Shown here: piece by piece, positions 29,350 to 39,944 of the stretch
How the letters are laid out: each line of letters starts with the position of its first letter
How positions within the stretch are numbered: the stretch's first letter is position 1
Assembly (NCBI GenBank): GCA_011053005.1
Contig: DRHW01000020.1
Location: 105,001-169,000, forward strand
Length of the DNA: 64,000 bases
DNA from: Methylophaga sp.
GTDB taxonomy: Bacteria > Pseudomonadota > Gammaproteobacteria > Nitrosococcales > Methylophagaceae
Reading direction: 5' to 3'
The notes under the pieces: model-generated
Told to the model about the DNA's origin: nothing
Seen by the model: the letters and a program-made list of their open reading frames with translations, nothing else
The model's database searches: none
Translations under genes and position numbers: made by a program

Positions 29350-30633
29350 ATGACAACGCTGATTATTGGTGGCGGCTGGAGCGGTCTTGCTGCGGCAGTT
29401 ACGCTTACTAAACAAGGTCATCCAGTTCATTTAATCGAATCAGCAAAACAGTTAGGCGGTCGAGCACGTAGTGTTTTATGGGAAGATCACATTATTGATA
29501 ACGGCCAACATTTAATGATTGGTGCTTATCAGCAGATGTTAGAGATGATGGAATTGATAGGCATTTCCAGTGATCAAGTATTTGATCGTTATCCGATGGA
29601 TATTACTCTCTATGACACGGAGTTTCCGCCGCTAAATCTCTCTGCAAAAAGCCGACTACCTTGGCCATTGTCTCTAGTGTGGAACCTGATTATCAGTGCT
29701 GGCTTGTCGGGATTTTATCAGCTTGCAAAATTACAGGCCAGTAGCAAAAAGTTATTGTTGAGTAATGATATAAGCGTAAGTGACTGGTTACTTCAAACCA
29801 AACAATCCGACCGTCTTATTAAACAACTGTGGATACCACTTTGTTTAGCTACGTTAAATACGCCGATAACCGAAGCATCGGCTCATCGCTTTGCTATCGT
29901 ATTACGAGATAGTATTGGCAAAGGACAATCAGCGGCCGATGCTTTAATTCCTCGTATTCCACTTGGTGATGTATTTCCTAATGTCGCGGCAAAATACATT
30001 AAAGAACATGGCGGAAAGATCAGTCTGCAAACGCGCGCCAAAACATTGCTGCTTAATGACAATAAAGTTCAAGGTATTGTTGATCAAGATGGTCGTCAAA
30101 TCCTCGCGAGCAATATTATTGTAGCTGCTAGTCCTAGCCAGAGCGCAGATCTGTTATCACCTTTTCACACCATCACTAAACCCAATGAATATCCGATTAG
30201 CACGGTTTATTTACGCTATCCAAACCCCGTCAACTTGCCATCACCCATGTTCGGCATGACAGGCACTATCAGCCAATGGGTATTTGATCGCAGCTCACAA
30301 TCTACCGGTCTTATTGCCATTGTCATCAGTGCCCCTGGCGAACATGAAAAACTAAGCAAGGCAGAATTAGTCGATGCAGTGAGTAAGGAGCTGCATGCCC
30401 TATTGCCTTCACTGCCTGAACAAGCAAAAGATAGTTTAGTTATTCGTGAAAAACGAGCTACTTTTGCCTGCACGGTCAATATTGAAGGGGAACGGCCTCA
30501 TTGTGAAACCACGATCGATGGTTTATGGTTGGCTGGTGATTTTGTTGCAAATGATTACCCTGCGACATTAGAAGGCGCTATTAGTAATGGTAGATACTGC
30601 GCCGAACTACTTTTAAGCAAAGCGCTGACTTAA
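29350..30633 (+). CDS. hpnE: Hydroxysqualene dehydroxylase
   Basis: HpnE is an FAD-dependent amine-oxidase-fold enzyme that reduces hydroxysqualene to squalene. The 427-residue product has the dinucleotide motif IIGGGWSGLAAAVTLTKQGH, the LGGRARS segment, and the C-terminal LAGDFVANDYPATLEGAISN with the FAD-binding GD. It starts three bases after hpnD. The family also needs HpnC to make hydroxysqualene, which is not nearby. Confidence 0.9.
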   Translation: MTTLIIGGGWSGLAAAVTLTKQGHPVHLIESAKQLGGRARSVLWEDHIIDNGQHLMIGAYQQMLEMMELIGISSDQVFDRYPMDITLYDTEFPPLNLSAKSRLPWPLSLVWNLIISAGLSGFYQLAKLQASSKKLLLSNDISVSDWLLQTKQSDRLIKQLWIPLCLATLNTPITEASAHRFAIVLRDSIGKGQSAADALIPRIPLGDVFPNVAAKYIKEHGGKISLQTRAKTLLLNDNKVQGIVDQDGRQILASNIIVAASPSQSADLLSPFHTITKPNEYPISTVYLRYPNPVNLPSPMFGMTGTISQWVFDRSSQSTGLIAIVISAPGEHEKLSKAELVDAVSKELHALLPSLPEQAKDSLVIREKRATFACTVNIEGERPHCETTIDGLWLAGDFVANDYPATLEGAISNGRYCAELLLSKALT

Positions 30634-30698
30634 GTCGATATCATCTGCAGACCTTTGTTATACTGTTATTTCTGTTCATTAACTATCAAAGGAAAGCC

Positions 30699-31136
30699 AT
30701 GTTTTATAAAACTCGTTTTTTACTAAGCTCTATTTTAATTTGTTCTGCATTAGTTGCATGTGGTGATAATGACAACGATGCAGCCAAAACAGCTGAAACA
30801 GCAACAACAACGAATGAAGTTGCACCAGCATCAACGACTGAAGCAGCAACAGCACCCGCTGCTGAAAATGCTACAACGCCAGCAACTGAAGCAGCAACAA
30901 GCGGAATGACGGAATCATCTGAAGCAACAGATGCAGCAATGCCAACCGATAAAATTGAAGCAGGCATGAAAGAAGAAGCAGTTACAGATTTATTAGGTAA
31001 ACCAAGCTTAACTCAAACTCATACATTGGATTCACTAACGCTTACTCATAGTGAATGGACCAATGATTCAGGTACAACTAGCGTTCAATTTGAAAATGGT
31101 GTCGTTAAGTTCCACCAATTTACACCAGCTAACTAG
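30699..31136 (+). CDS. Lipoprotein with OmlA/BamE-like domain
   Basis: This 145-residue protein has a signal peptide ending in the lipobox LVAC (lipidated Cys21), a low-complexity Ala/Thr/Glu linker (about 27-85), and a C-terminal domain of about 55 residues with IEAGMKEEAVTDLLGKPS, like the SmpA/OmlA fold of BamE. Asp at +3 after Cys (CGDN) may favour inner-membrane retention if the Lol rule holds. The function is unknown. An AAAGGAAA site precedes the ATG. Confidence 0.72.
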   Translation: MFYKTRFLLSSILICSALVACGDNDNDAAKTAETATTTNEVAPASTTEAATAPAAENATTPATEAATSGMTESSEATDAAMPTDKIEAGMKEEAVTDLLGKPSLTQTHTLDSLTLTHSEWTNDSGTTSVQFENGVVKFHQFTPAN

Positions 31137-31145
31137 TAAAAATTC

Positions 31146-31877
31146 ATGCAATACACTGCCTCACCCGATCTATTAAAAGAACACGTTATTCTGATTACTG
31201 GTGCTGGTAGTGGTATCGGTAGTGCCGTCGCCCAAGCTTATGCTCGCCACGGTGCTACTGTTATTTTACTCGACAAAAAAATCTCTGCTTTAGAACACGT
31301 TTATGATGATATCGTTGCCGCGGGTTTTGCAACCCCAGCTCTTTATCCTCTAGATTTGAAAGGTGCGAATATTGCAGATTATGATGATCTTGCCGATTCA
31401 ATACGTGAGAATTTTGGCCATTTAGATGGTTTAGTTCATTGTGCCGCATCACTTGGGCAAATAGCGCCAGTACAACATCAAGATCCCGTTGTTTGGCTAG
31501 AGACCTTACAAATTAATCTTACTGCGCCCTATTTATTGACACGTGCTTGTCTTGTTTTAATGCAACAGCAGCAACATGCGTCAATTATTTTCACTAGCGA
31601 TATTCACAAAGACAAAGCCTATTGGTCAGGTTACGGCATAGCAAAAGCCGGCATTGAATCACTTAGTAAACAACTTGCCGATGAACTGGAAAATGAAGGT
31701 AAGGTGCGTGTAAATAGTATTGATCCTGGTAAAGTTAAAACGCCATTACATAGTCGCGCCTTTCCAGGTATTGATCCTACAAACTTACCAACGCCAGAAG
31801 ATGTCGTTTCTAGCTATTTGTACTTAATGGGTAAAGATAGCTTTAGTATTAATGGTCAACTAATACAAGCACAATGA
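31146..31877 (+). CDS. YciK-like short-chain dehydrogenase/reductase
   Basis: This 243-residue SDR has the coenzyme motif TGAGSGIGSA near residue 19, HCAASLGQ in place of the usual NNAG, the catalytic Ser in IIFTSD and Tyr-x3-Lys in GYGIAKAGIE. The architecture fits the YciK family, whose substrate is unknown. It starts nine bases after the lipoprotein stop and so may share its transcript. Confidence 0.85.
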   Translation: MQYTASPDLLKEHVILITGAGSGIGSAVAQAYARHGATVILLDKKISALEHVYDDIVAAGFATPALYPLDLKGANIADYDDLADSIRENFGHLDGLVHCAASLGQIAPVQHQDPVVWLETLQINLTAPYLLTRACLVLMQQQQHASIIFTSDIHKDKAYWSGYGIAKAGIESLSKQLADELENEGKVRVNSIDPGKVKTPLHSRAFPGIDPTNLPTPEDVVSSYLYLMGKDSFSINGQLIQAQ

Positions 31878-31937
31878 TACTTGTCAAATTACTGACGAAT
31901 AAATGTAACCAATTGTAATATATAAAAATAAACCAAC

Positions 31938-31952
31938 TGGCACGCTTTTAGC
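31938..31952 (+). promoter_or_regulatory. Sigma-54 type (-24/-12) promoter
   Basis: TGGCACG (31938-31944) matches the -24 element exactly. TAGCT (31949-31953) matches the -12 element TTGCT with one change. GG (31939-31940) and GC (31951-31952) are exactly ten bases apart, the spacing sigma-54 requires. Transcription would start near 31963, about 30 bases before the diguanylate cyclase ATG. Confidence 0.7.
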
Positions 31953-31957
31953 TTTAT

Positions 31958-31983
31958 CTAGTTCAACACGTAAACTGAACTAG
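31958..31983 (+). promoter_or_regulatory. Inverted repeat at the transcription start of the GGDEF gene
   Basis: CTAGTTCA (31958-31965) and TGAACTAG (31976-31983) are perfect 8-bp inverted copies around a 10-base centre. The repeat covers the predicted start of transcription, and its 3' arm overlaps the AGGA ribosome site at 31982-31985. It could be an operator or an RNA hairpin that hides the ribosome site. Confidence 0.6.
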
Positions 31984-31993
31984 GACGAGCATA

Positions 31994-32938
31994 ATGAAAA
32001 ACCAACTTCATGCTGAAACAGCTAAATTATCTCTGGTAGGCAAACATAGCCATGCCGTTAATTTTAGCCCAGCCAAAGATGATAATCACGATCTTGAATA
32101 CATTGCCGCTCGCCTACCTGCGGTTTTACAAACGTCGTTAAATCTAGATGATGTTATCGTACTGTTTCATAAAGAAATTTCCAAAGTTTTTGACTTCGAT
32201 AGTTTCCACTATCAACAGCAAGGCGTTCAATGCGATATTAGTTTTGGCAGTCGAAGTCATCACGCCTGTAATTATCGATTAGAAATGAATAATGTCTGGT
32301 TAGGAGAGTTAACGCTCACTCGCCGCTCCAAATTCGATGATGCTGACTTACAGGTTTTAGAAGATTTATTATGTAAACTCATTTATCCAGTCCGTAATTG
32401 TTTGTTATTTCGTGAAGCACAAGCTTTGGCTTTACAAGATAAATTAACGGGGCTACATAATCGTGGTGCATTTGATACGAGTTTAAAACGCGAAATTGAC
32501 TTAGCGCATCGTCAACTTATACCGATGTCTCTGCTTGTGTTAGACATTGATAATTTCAAAGTGATTAATGATACCTACGGCCACAGCAGTGGAGATTCAG
32601 CACTGAAGTTATTAGCCAATACAATTACGAAAACTATTCGCACCAGTGATCTCGCTTTTCGTTATGGCGGTGAAGAATTCAGCTTAATATTAAACAATAC
32701 CGATACTGATTCTGCTTCGTTACTTGCAGAAAGGCTTCGTATAGCAGCATCTCAGATAATTTGTAGCGATGGCAAGCGTCATTACAGTTTTTCGATTAGC
32801 ATCGGTGTCGCTCAATTGTGCTGTGGCGAACAAGGTCAAAATCTTTTTGATAGAGCAGATAAAGCGTTATATCAAGCCAAAAAATCGGGCAGAAATATGA
32901 CTATTTGTGCTCCAATGACAGCTAGCTTCGCAAATTAA
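31994..32938 (+). CDS. GGDEF-domain diguanylate cyclase
   Basis: This 314-residue soluble protein has an N-terminal domain of about 150 residues that looks GAF-like (no membrane segment) and a C-terminal GGDEF domain. The active site is GGEEF at 225-229. An RxxD inhibitory site (R216, D219) lies five residues before it, so product inhibition by c-di-GMP is expected. LTGLHNRGAFDT and LDIDNFKVINDTYGH are also intact. A sigma-54 type promoter and an inverted repeat lie in front, and a terminator follows. Confidence 0.92.
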   Translation: MKNQLHAETAKLSLVGKHSHAVNFSPAKDDNHDLEYIAARLPAVLQTSLNLDDVIVLFHKEISKVFDFDSFHYQQQGVQCDISFGSRSHHACNYRLEMNNVWLGELTLTRRSKFDDADLQVLEDLLCKLIYPVRNCLLFREAQALALQDKLTGLHNRGAFDTSLKREIDLAHRQLIPMSLLVLDIDNFKVINDTYGHSSGDSALKLLANTITKTIRTSDLAFRYGGEEFSLILNNTDTDSASLLAERLRIAASQIICSDGKRHYSFSISIGVAQLCCGEQGQNLFDRADKALYQAKKSGRNMTICAPMTASFAN

Positions 32939-32991
32939 TCGACGGATGACTAACGATTCAACAAGCTTATAATGATCAGTATTTTAGACAT

Positions 32992-33021
32992 AAAAAAGGG
33001 CTTTAATTAAAGCCCTTTTTT
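32992..33021 (+). terminator. Bidirectional intrinsic terminator
   Basis: GGGCTTTAATTAAAGCCC is a full palindrome flanked by six A on the left and six T on the right. It serves the GGDEF gene and the convergent rluB. Confidence 0.93.
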
Positions 33022-33046
33022 GCTGAACAACATTACATTTATTGAC

Positions 33047-33952
33047 CTACCTACCACGCACTCGCGGTTCGCGTTTAGGCCTAGACTCTGTTGTGCTAGT
33101 TTTTTGACGTGAAGGTTTTGAGCTTACATTCGATGATTTTGACGCCATGTTTTTTAATGGTCGTAAGGTTTTCTCACGTTGTGCACGCCCCGCTACTTTG
33201 GGTGCCGCCAAAGTGTTTAGTGAATCAACAGATTCATACAATGCCTCAACATCACCCGGTAAAGCCATCATCCAACGGCCCATTTTTAATTGTTTTGGAA
33301 TGATAATAGGTCCATAACGTACACGCATTAAACGACTTACTTGCACACCTTGGCTTTCCCACAATCGACGTACTTCTCGGTTACGACCTTCTTGAATAAC
33401 CACATGGTACCAATGATTTGCGCCTTCACCGCCACCGTCTTGGATATCGGCAAACTTCGCTTTACCATCTTCTAATTCGACTCCATCACGCAAGTTTTGC
33501 ATGATTTCTGTCGTAACGTCACCTAAAACACGTACCGCATACTCACGATCCATTTCATTTGATGGATGCATCAAGTTATTCGCCAAATCACCATCGGTGG
33601 TCAGTAATATTAAGCCGCTGGTGTTGATGTCTAAACGGCCAACACTGACCCAACGGCCTTCTTCTGGTGCTGGTAATGATTGAAATATGGTACGACGACC
33701 TTCTGGATCTCGACGTGTGCACACTTCGCCGACCGGTTTGTTATAAAGAATAACTTGTTGTGGCTGCTGCCATAATCGTTTTGGTGACAAAGGTTTACCG
33801 TCCATACGAAGCGTATCACCAACATTGGCTTGATCACCAAGACTAGCCACTTCACCATTCAGCAAGACTTTACCTTCTTTTATCCACGTCTCAACTTGAC
33901 GACGCGAACCATAACCCGCTCGTGCTAATATTTTTTGAATTCTTTCTGACAT
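33047..33952 (-). CDS. rluB: 23S rRNA pseudouridine synthase B
   Basis: RluB makes pseudouridine 2605 in 23S rRNA. The 301-residue protein has an N-terminal S4 RNA-binding domain (MSERIQKILARAGYGSRRQ), the catalytic Asp in VGRLDINTSGLILLT near residue 107, and a Ser/Arg/Lys-rich basic tail from about 250. ATG 33952 is chosen because GGGAG lies eight bases upstream. It follows trpS within about 40 bases; the scpA and scpB genes often found between them are absent. Confidence 0.93.
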   Translation of the reverse strand: MSERIQKILARAGYGSRRQVETWIKEGKVLLNGEVASLGDQANVGDTLRMDGKPLSPKRLWQQPQQVILYNKPVGEVCTRRDPEGRRTIFQSLPAPEEGRWVSVGRLDINTSGLILLTTDGDLANNLMHPSNEMDREYAVRVLGDVTTEIMQNLRDGVELEDGKAKFADIQDGGGEGANHWYHVVIQEGRNREVRRLWESQGVQVSRLMRVRYGPIIIPKQLKMGRWMMALPGDVEALYESVDSLNTLAAPKVAGRAQREKTLRPLKNMASKSSNVSSKPSRQKTSTTESRPKREPRVRGR

Positions 33953-33993
33953 TTGTTTGTCTCCCGACATGGTTGAGGTTTGAAATAAACCTC

Positions 33994-35211
33994 TTATTTA
34001 TAATTTAAGCCCATTGCTGAGCGCACTTCATCTAAGGTATCGCGTGCCACTTCTCGTGCCGCTTCATTACCATCTTGAATAATACGGCGAACATCTTCAG
34101 GGTGCTTACTTAGCTCAATCGCACGTTGGCGAATGGGCGTTAATTCTGCTGATATCGCATCAATTAACGGACCTTTACAATCTAAGCAGCCAATCGCAGC
34201 AGTGCGGCAGCCTTCTTGTACCCATTGTTTTTGATCATCTGTGGCATAAACTTCATGCAACTGCCACACAGGACATAGATCAGGATTACCCGGATCAGTT
34301 CGACGAACACGATTGGAATCTGTCGGCATCCTTTTTATTTTCTCAGCCAAAGTATCATCTGGTTCGCGTAAGGCGATTGTATTACCGTAAGATTTCGACA
34401 TTTTCTGGCCATCAAGTCCCGGCATTTTTGATGCTGGCGTCAATAATGCTTTAGGTTCAGGCAAGATAACTTTACCGCCACCTTCAAGAAATCCAAATAA
34501 ACGTTCCGTATCGCCTAAGGCCAAGTTTTGCTGGCTTTTAAGCAAGGCACGAGCAGTTTCTAATGCTTCTGCATCACCTTTTTCTTGATAGGCTTTACGC
34601 AAGTTATTATAAAGCTTAGCGTTTTTCTTACCCATTTTCATAATGGCCGCTTCAGCTTTTTGTTCGAAGTCCTGTTCACGACCATAAATATGGTTAAATC
34701 GACGGGCGACTTCACGAGTTAATTCAACATGTGAAACTTGATCTTCACCAACCGGCACTTGGCCAGCACGGTAAATTAAAATATCGGCACCTTGTAATAA
34801 TGGATAACCTAAAAATCCATAGGTTGCCAAGTCTTTCTCTTTAAGTTTTTCTTGCTGATCTTTATAAGTCGGCACACGTTCAAGCCACGAAACAGGGGTT
34901 ATCATCGATAATAACAAATGTAATTCAGCATGTTCAGGCACTTGTGACTGCAAAAATAATGATACTGCTGACGGTTCAATGCCTGCTGCGATCCAGTCAA
35001 TAACCATTTCCCAAACGCTTTCTTCTATACCTCGAGTATCTTCATAATGCGTAGTGAGGGCATGCCAATCCGCCACAAAGAAGAAACAATCAAATTCATG
35101 TTGAAGCTTAATCCAGTTTTTTAACACGCCATGATAATGCCCCAGATGAAGCTGTCCTGTTGGGCGCATACCTGAAACGATACGTCGGGATTGTAGTGCT
35201 ACGGTATCCAA
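33994..35211 (-). CDS. trpS: Tryptophanyl-tRNA synthetase
   Basis: TrpS charges tRNA-Trp. The 405-residue protein is longer than the roughly 334 residues of the E. coli enzyme. It has the class I motifs LHLGHYHG (HIGH) near 22 and KMSKS near 275, and PTGQLHLGH. An insert of about 65 residues (about 195-260, including AAIMKMGKKNAKLYNNLRKA) separates the catalytic core from KMSKS and explains the length. It lies between the M50 protease and rluB. Confidence 0.95.
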   Translation of the reverse strand: MDTVALQSRRIVSGMRPTGQLHLGHYHGVLKNWIKLQHEFDCFFFVADWHALTTHYEDTRGIEESVWEMVIDWIAAGIEPSAVSLFLQSQVPEHAELHLLLSMITPVSWLERVPTYKDQQEKLKEKDLATYGFLGYPLLQGADILIYRAGQVPVGEDQVSHVELTREVARRFNHIYGREQDFEQKAEAAIMKMGKKNAKLYNNLRKAYQEKGDAEALETARALLKSQQNLALGDTERLFGFLEGGGKVILPEPKALLTPASKMPGLDGQKMSKSYGNTIALREPDDTLAEKIKRMPTDSNRVRRTDPGNPDLCPVWQLHEVYATDDQKQWVQEGCRTAAIGCLDCKGPLIDAISAELTPIRQRAIELSKHPEDVRRIIQDGNEAAREVARDTLDEVRSAMGLNYK

Positions 35212-35256
35212 TGTGTTCTCCTGATCTCTGCTTTTTAATTAAGCAAAGTGTTTTAA

Positions 35257-37502
<2,246 letters not shown>

Positions 37503-37503
37503 A

Positions 37504-37878
37504 TTAAATATGTCTTCCTATGATCAAGCCAAACCATGTTGCAAATAAACATAATGTGACACTCAACACGACATTCATCGCGGCACGGGTTAATTCTCCG
37601 GACTCCACTAACATCAAGGTTTCTATGGAAAAAGTAGAAAATGTGGTGAATGCGCCCAGAAAGCCGATGATGATTGCACTTCGCCACTCAGCCGAGACAA
37701 GTCCACGCTCAACAAATAATACAAATAAAAGCCCCATCAATAATGATCCGATCATATTGACTGCTATGGTGCCATAAGGAAAATCGCGCCCTAATAAGCT
37801 ATAAACATAAGATGAGATACCAAACCGTAATACCGCGCCAAGAGCACCACCGCCTGCAATGGTTAATAACTGTAGCAC
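37504..37878 (-). CDS. crcB: Fluoride channel CrcB/Fluc
   Basis: CrcB exports fluoride as a dual-topology dimer. The 124-residue product has four membrane helices and the family motifs GGALGAVLRFG, GTIAVNMIGSLLMG and GFLGAFTTFSTFS with the conserved Phe residues. The start is set at GTG 37878, which gives the standard VLQLLTIAGGGALG; a longer reading frame of 37 more codons upstream lacks similarity. No fluoride riboswitch is recognisable in front of it. Confidence 0.9.
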   Translation of the reverse strand: MLQLLTIAGGGALGAVLRFGISSYVYSLLGRDFPYGTIAVNMIGSLLMGLLFVLFVERGLVSAEWRSAIIIGFLGAFTTFSTFSIETLMLVESGELTRAAMNVVLSVTLCLFATWFGLIIGRHI

Positions 37879-38094
37879 GAGCTTTTCCCAGTAAAATAAA
37901 AGTGCATAGTTTACCTTATTACATACCTTTACTAATAACTGATTATAGTGTGAACTAAAAATGTTAGATATTTCCATCATTATCAGCATCTTATTAATAC
38001 TTTACCTAATATAAATAACTATTAAATACTTTATTTGATTAATTATAATTAAGACCTTAGTCCGTTCAGCGTCCTAGGTTTTCAGGAGAAAATA

Positions 38095-38787
38095 GTGAAA
38101 CATATTGAAAAACATAAAACACAACATATTGGCTGGCTACGTGCCGCTGTTCTCGGCGCTAATGACGGCCTTATTTCCACCGCCAGCCTCATTTTAGGTG
38201 TGATGGCAGCAGGCGCAACCGCCAACACTATTTTAATTGCTGGCATTGCAGGACTTGTTGCAGGCGCTATGTCGATGGCAGCAGGAGAATATGTATCAGT
38301 CAGCTCACAATCAGATATTGAAAAGGCAGATTTAGAACGCGAACGCCAAGAATTAAAGAACCAACCTTTGCACGAACATGCGGAATTATCAGCAATCTAT
38401 ATTGAACGAGGACTTGATCCACAGACAGCATCCGAAGTCGCAAGACAATTAATGGCGCATGATGCATTAGGCGCTCACGCTCGCGATGAGTTGGGTATTT
38501 CAGATATATCCACCTCACGTCCCATCCAAGCGGCGCTATCTTCTGCAAGCAGTTTTACGCTTGGCGCTTTAATGCCACTACTAATAGTTTTAATCATGCC
38601 ACTATCAATGCTGATGTGGACAATAACGCTTAGTTCACTTATCTGTCTCGGACTGTTAGGTGCTTTATCTGCCTATATTGGTGGGGCATCAATATTAATT
38701 GCCGCAGCTCGTGTAAGCTTTTGGGGCGCCTTAGCAATGGCATTAACAACTCTTATTGGTTCGATATTTGGTGTTGCCGCAGCATAA
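38095..38787 (+). CDS. VIT1/CCC1 family iron/manganese transporter
   Basis: This 230-residue membrane protein has about five hydrophobic segments. It shows the family opening WLRAAVLGANDGLISTASLI and AGAMSMAAGEYVSVSSQSD, followed by a charged cytoplasmic segment (about 80-125) that could bind metal, as in the VIT family. It probably exports or sequesters Fe2+ or Mn2+. The start is GTG 38095 with CAGGAG upstream. Confidence 0.9.
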   Translation: MKHIEKHKTQHIGWLRAAVLGANDGLISTASLILGVMAAGATANTILIAGIAGLVAGAMSMAAGEYVSVSSQSDIEKADLERERQELKNQPLHEHAELSAIYIERGLDPQTASEVARQLMAHDALGAHARDELGISDISTSRPIQAALSSASSFTLGALMPLLIVLIMPLSMLMWTITLSSLICLGLLGALSAYIGGASILIAAARVSFWGALAMALTTLIGSIFGVAAA

Positions 38788-38833
38788 TAAACTTATTAAA
38801 GCATTGCTATTCCACCCAAGATCACGCTAATTT

Positions 38834-39904
38834 TTAATCTAAATGCGGTGTTAATTCGCCATTGGCATAACGTTCCACCATTTTTCCAAGCGGAATCGGC
38901 TTAATTTTACTGCCATGTCCCGCACTCCCAAATGCTTCATAACGTGACTGACATATTGTTTGCATCGCTTCTAAGGCTGCTTTATAAAATTTACGCGGGT
39001 CAAATATGCTGGCATTTTGTTCTTGTGCTAAAAATTGTCGTATCGATCCGGTAGATGCCATCCGTAAGTCAGTATCAATATTAACTTTACGCACACCATA
39101 TTTAATCCCAGCGACAATCTCATCTACTGGTACGCCATAAGTTTGACCAATATCGCCGCCGTAACTATTAATTATTTTTAGCCAATCTTGTGGCACTGAG
39201 CTCGAACCGTGCATTACAAAATGCGTATTGGGTAATCGTTGTTGTAATGTTTTTAATCGACTAATCGCCAGCACATCTCCAGTCGGTGGCTTAGTAAATT
39301 TATAAGCACCATGACTGGTACCTATCGCAACAGCGAGTGCATCAACTTGCGTCGCCTTTACAAAAGCAACCGCTTCATCAGGATCGGTTAAAAGTTGGCT
39401 ATGACTCAGCTTTTCGATGGCGCCATGCCCATCTTCTTCTCCCATCATGCCTGTTTCAAGCGAACCTAAACAGCCCAACTCTCCTTCAACAGATACGCCG
39501 CAAGCATGCGCCATATCAACCACTGTTTTCGTAACGCTCACATTATATTCAAATGATGATGGTGTTTTCATATCTTCCAACAAGGAGCCATCCATCATCA
39601 CTGAACTAAAACCCGATTGAATCGATCTTGCACAAATCTGAGGCGCGGCGCCATGATCCTGATGCATCACAACTGGAATATGAGGATAAGTTTCTATTGC
39701 AGCTAAAATCAAATGGCGCAGAAAAGATTCACCCGCATATTCTCGCGCGCCAGCCGAACCTTGCATAATTACCGGGCTGTCGCAAGCATTGGCGGCCTGC
39801 ATAATCGCTTGGACTTGCTCCATATTGCTGACATTAAAAGCTGGAACCGCAAAGCGATGCTCTGCCGCATAGTCGAGTAATTGTCGCATTGAAATGAGTG
39901 CCAT
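38834..39904 (-). CDS. fba: Class II fructose-bisphosphate aldolase
   Basis: This zinc-dependent aldolase interconverts fructose-1,6-bisphosphate with two triose phosphates. The 356-residue product resembles the CbbA-type enzymes: [16 protein letters not shown], the zinc/catalytic HQDHG, SVEGELG and MHGSSSVP. It is the last gene of pgk-pyk-fba on the minus strand. In methylotrophs using the ribulose monophosphate route, such aldolases take part in fixation and cleavage; that role here is inference. Confidence 0.95.
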   Translation of the reverse strand: MALISMRQLLDYAAEHRFAVPAFNVSNMEQVQAIMQAANACDSPVIMQGSAGAREYAGESFLRHLILAAIETYPHIPVVMHQDHGAAPQICARSIQSGFSSVMMDGSLLEDMKTPSSFEYNVSVTKTVVDMAHACGVSVEGELGCLGSLETGMMGEEDGHGAIEKLSHSQLLTDPDEAVAFVKATQVDALAVAIGTSHGAYKFTKPPTGDVLAISRLKTLQQRLPNTHFVMHGSSSVPQDWLKIINSYGGDIGQTYGVPVDEIVAGIKYGVRKVNIDTDLRMASTGSIRQFLAQEQNASIFDPRKFYKAALEAMQTICQSRYEAFGSAGHGSKIKPIPLGKMVERYANGELTPHLD

Positions 39905-39944
39905 TTATTGCTACTCCTAGATTTAAGATTTAATTAATGGGTTT

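Noticed and set aside
37879..38094. Fluoride riboswitch before crcB
   Set aside because: The GGCGATGGTGTTCGCC-like aptamer core is not present on the minus strand leader; only a possible TATAAT box was seen.
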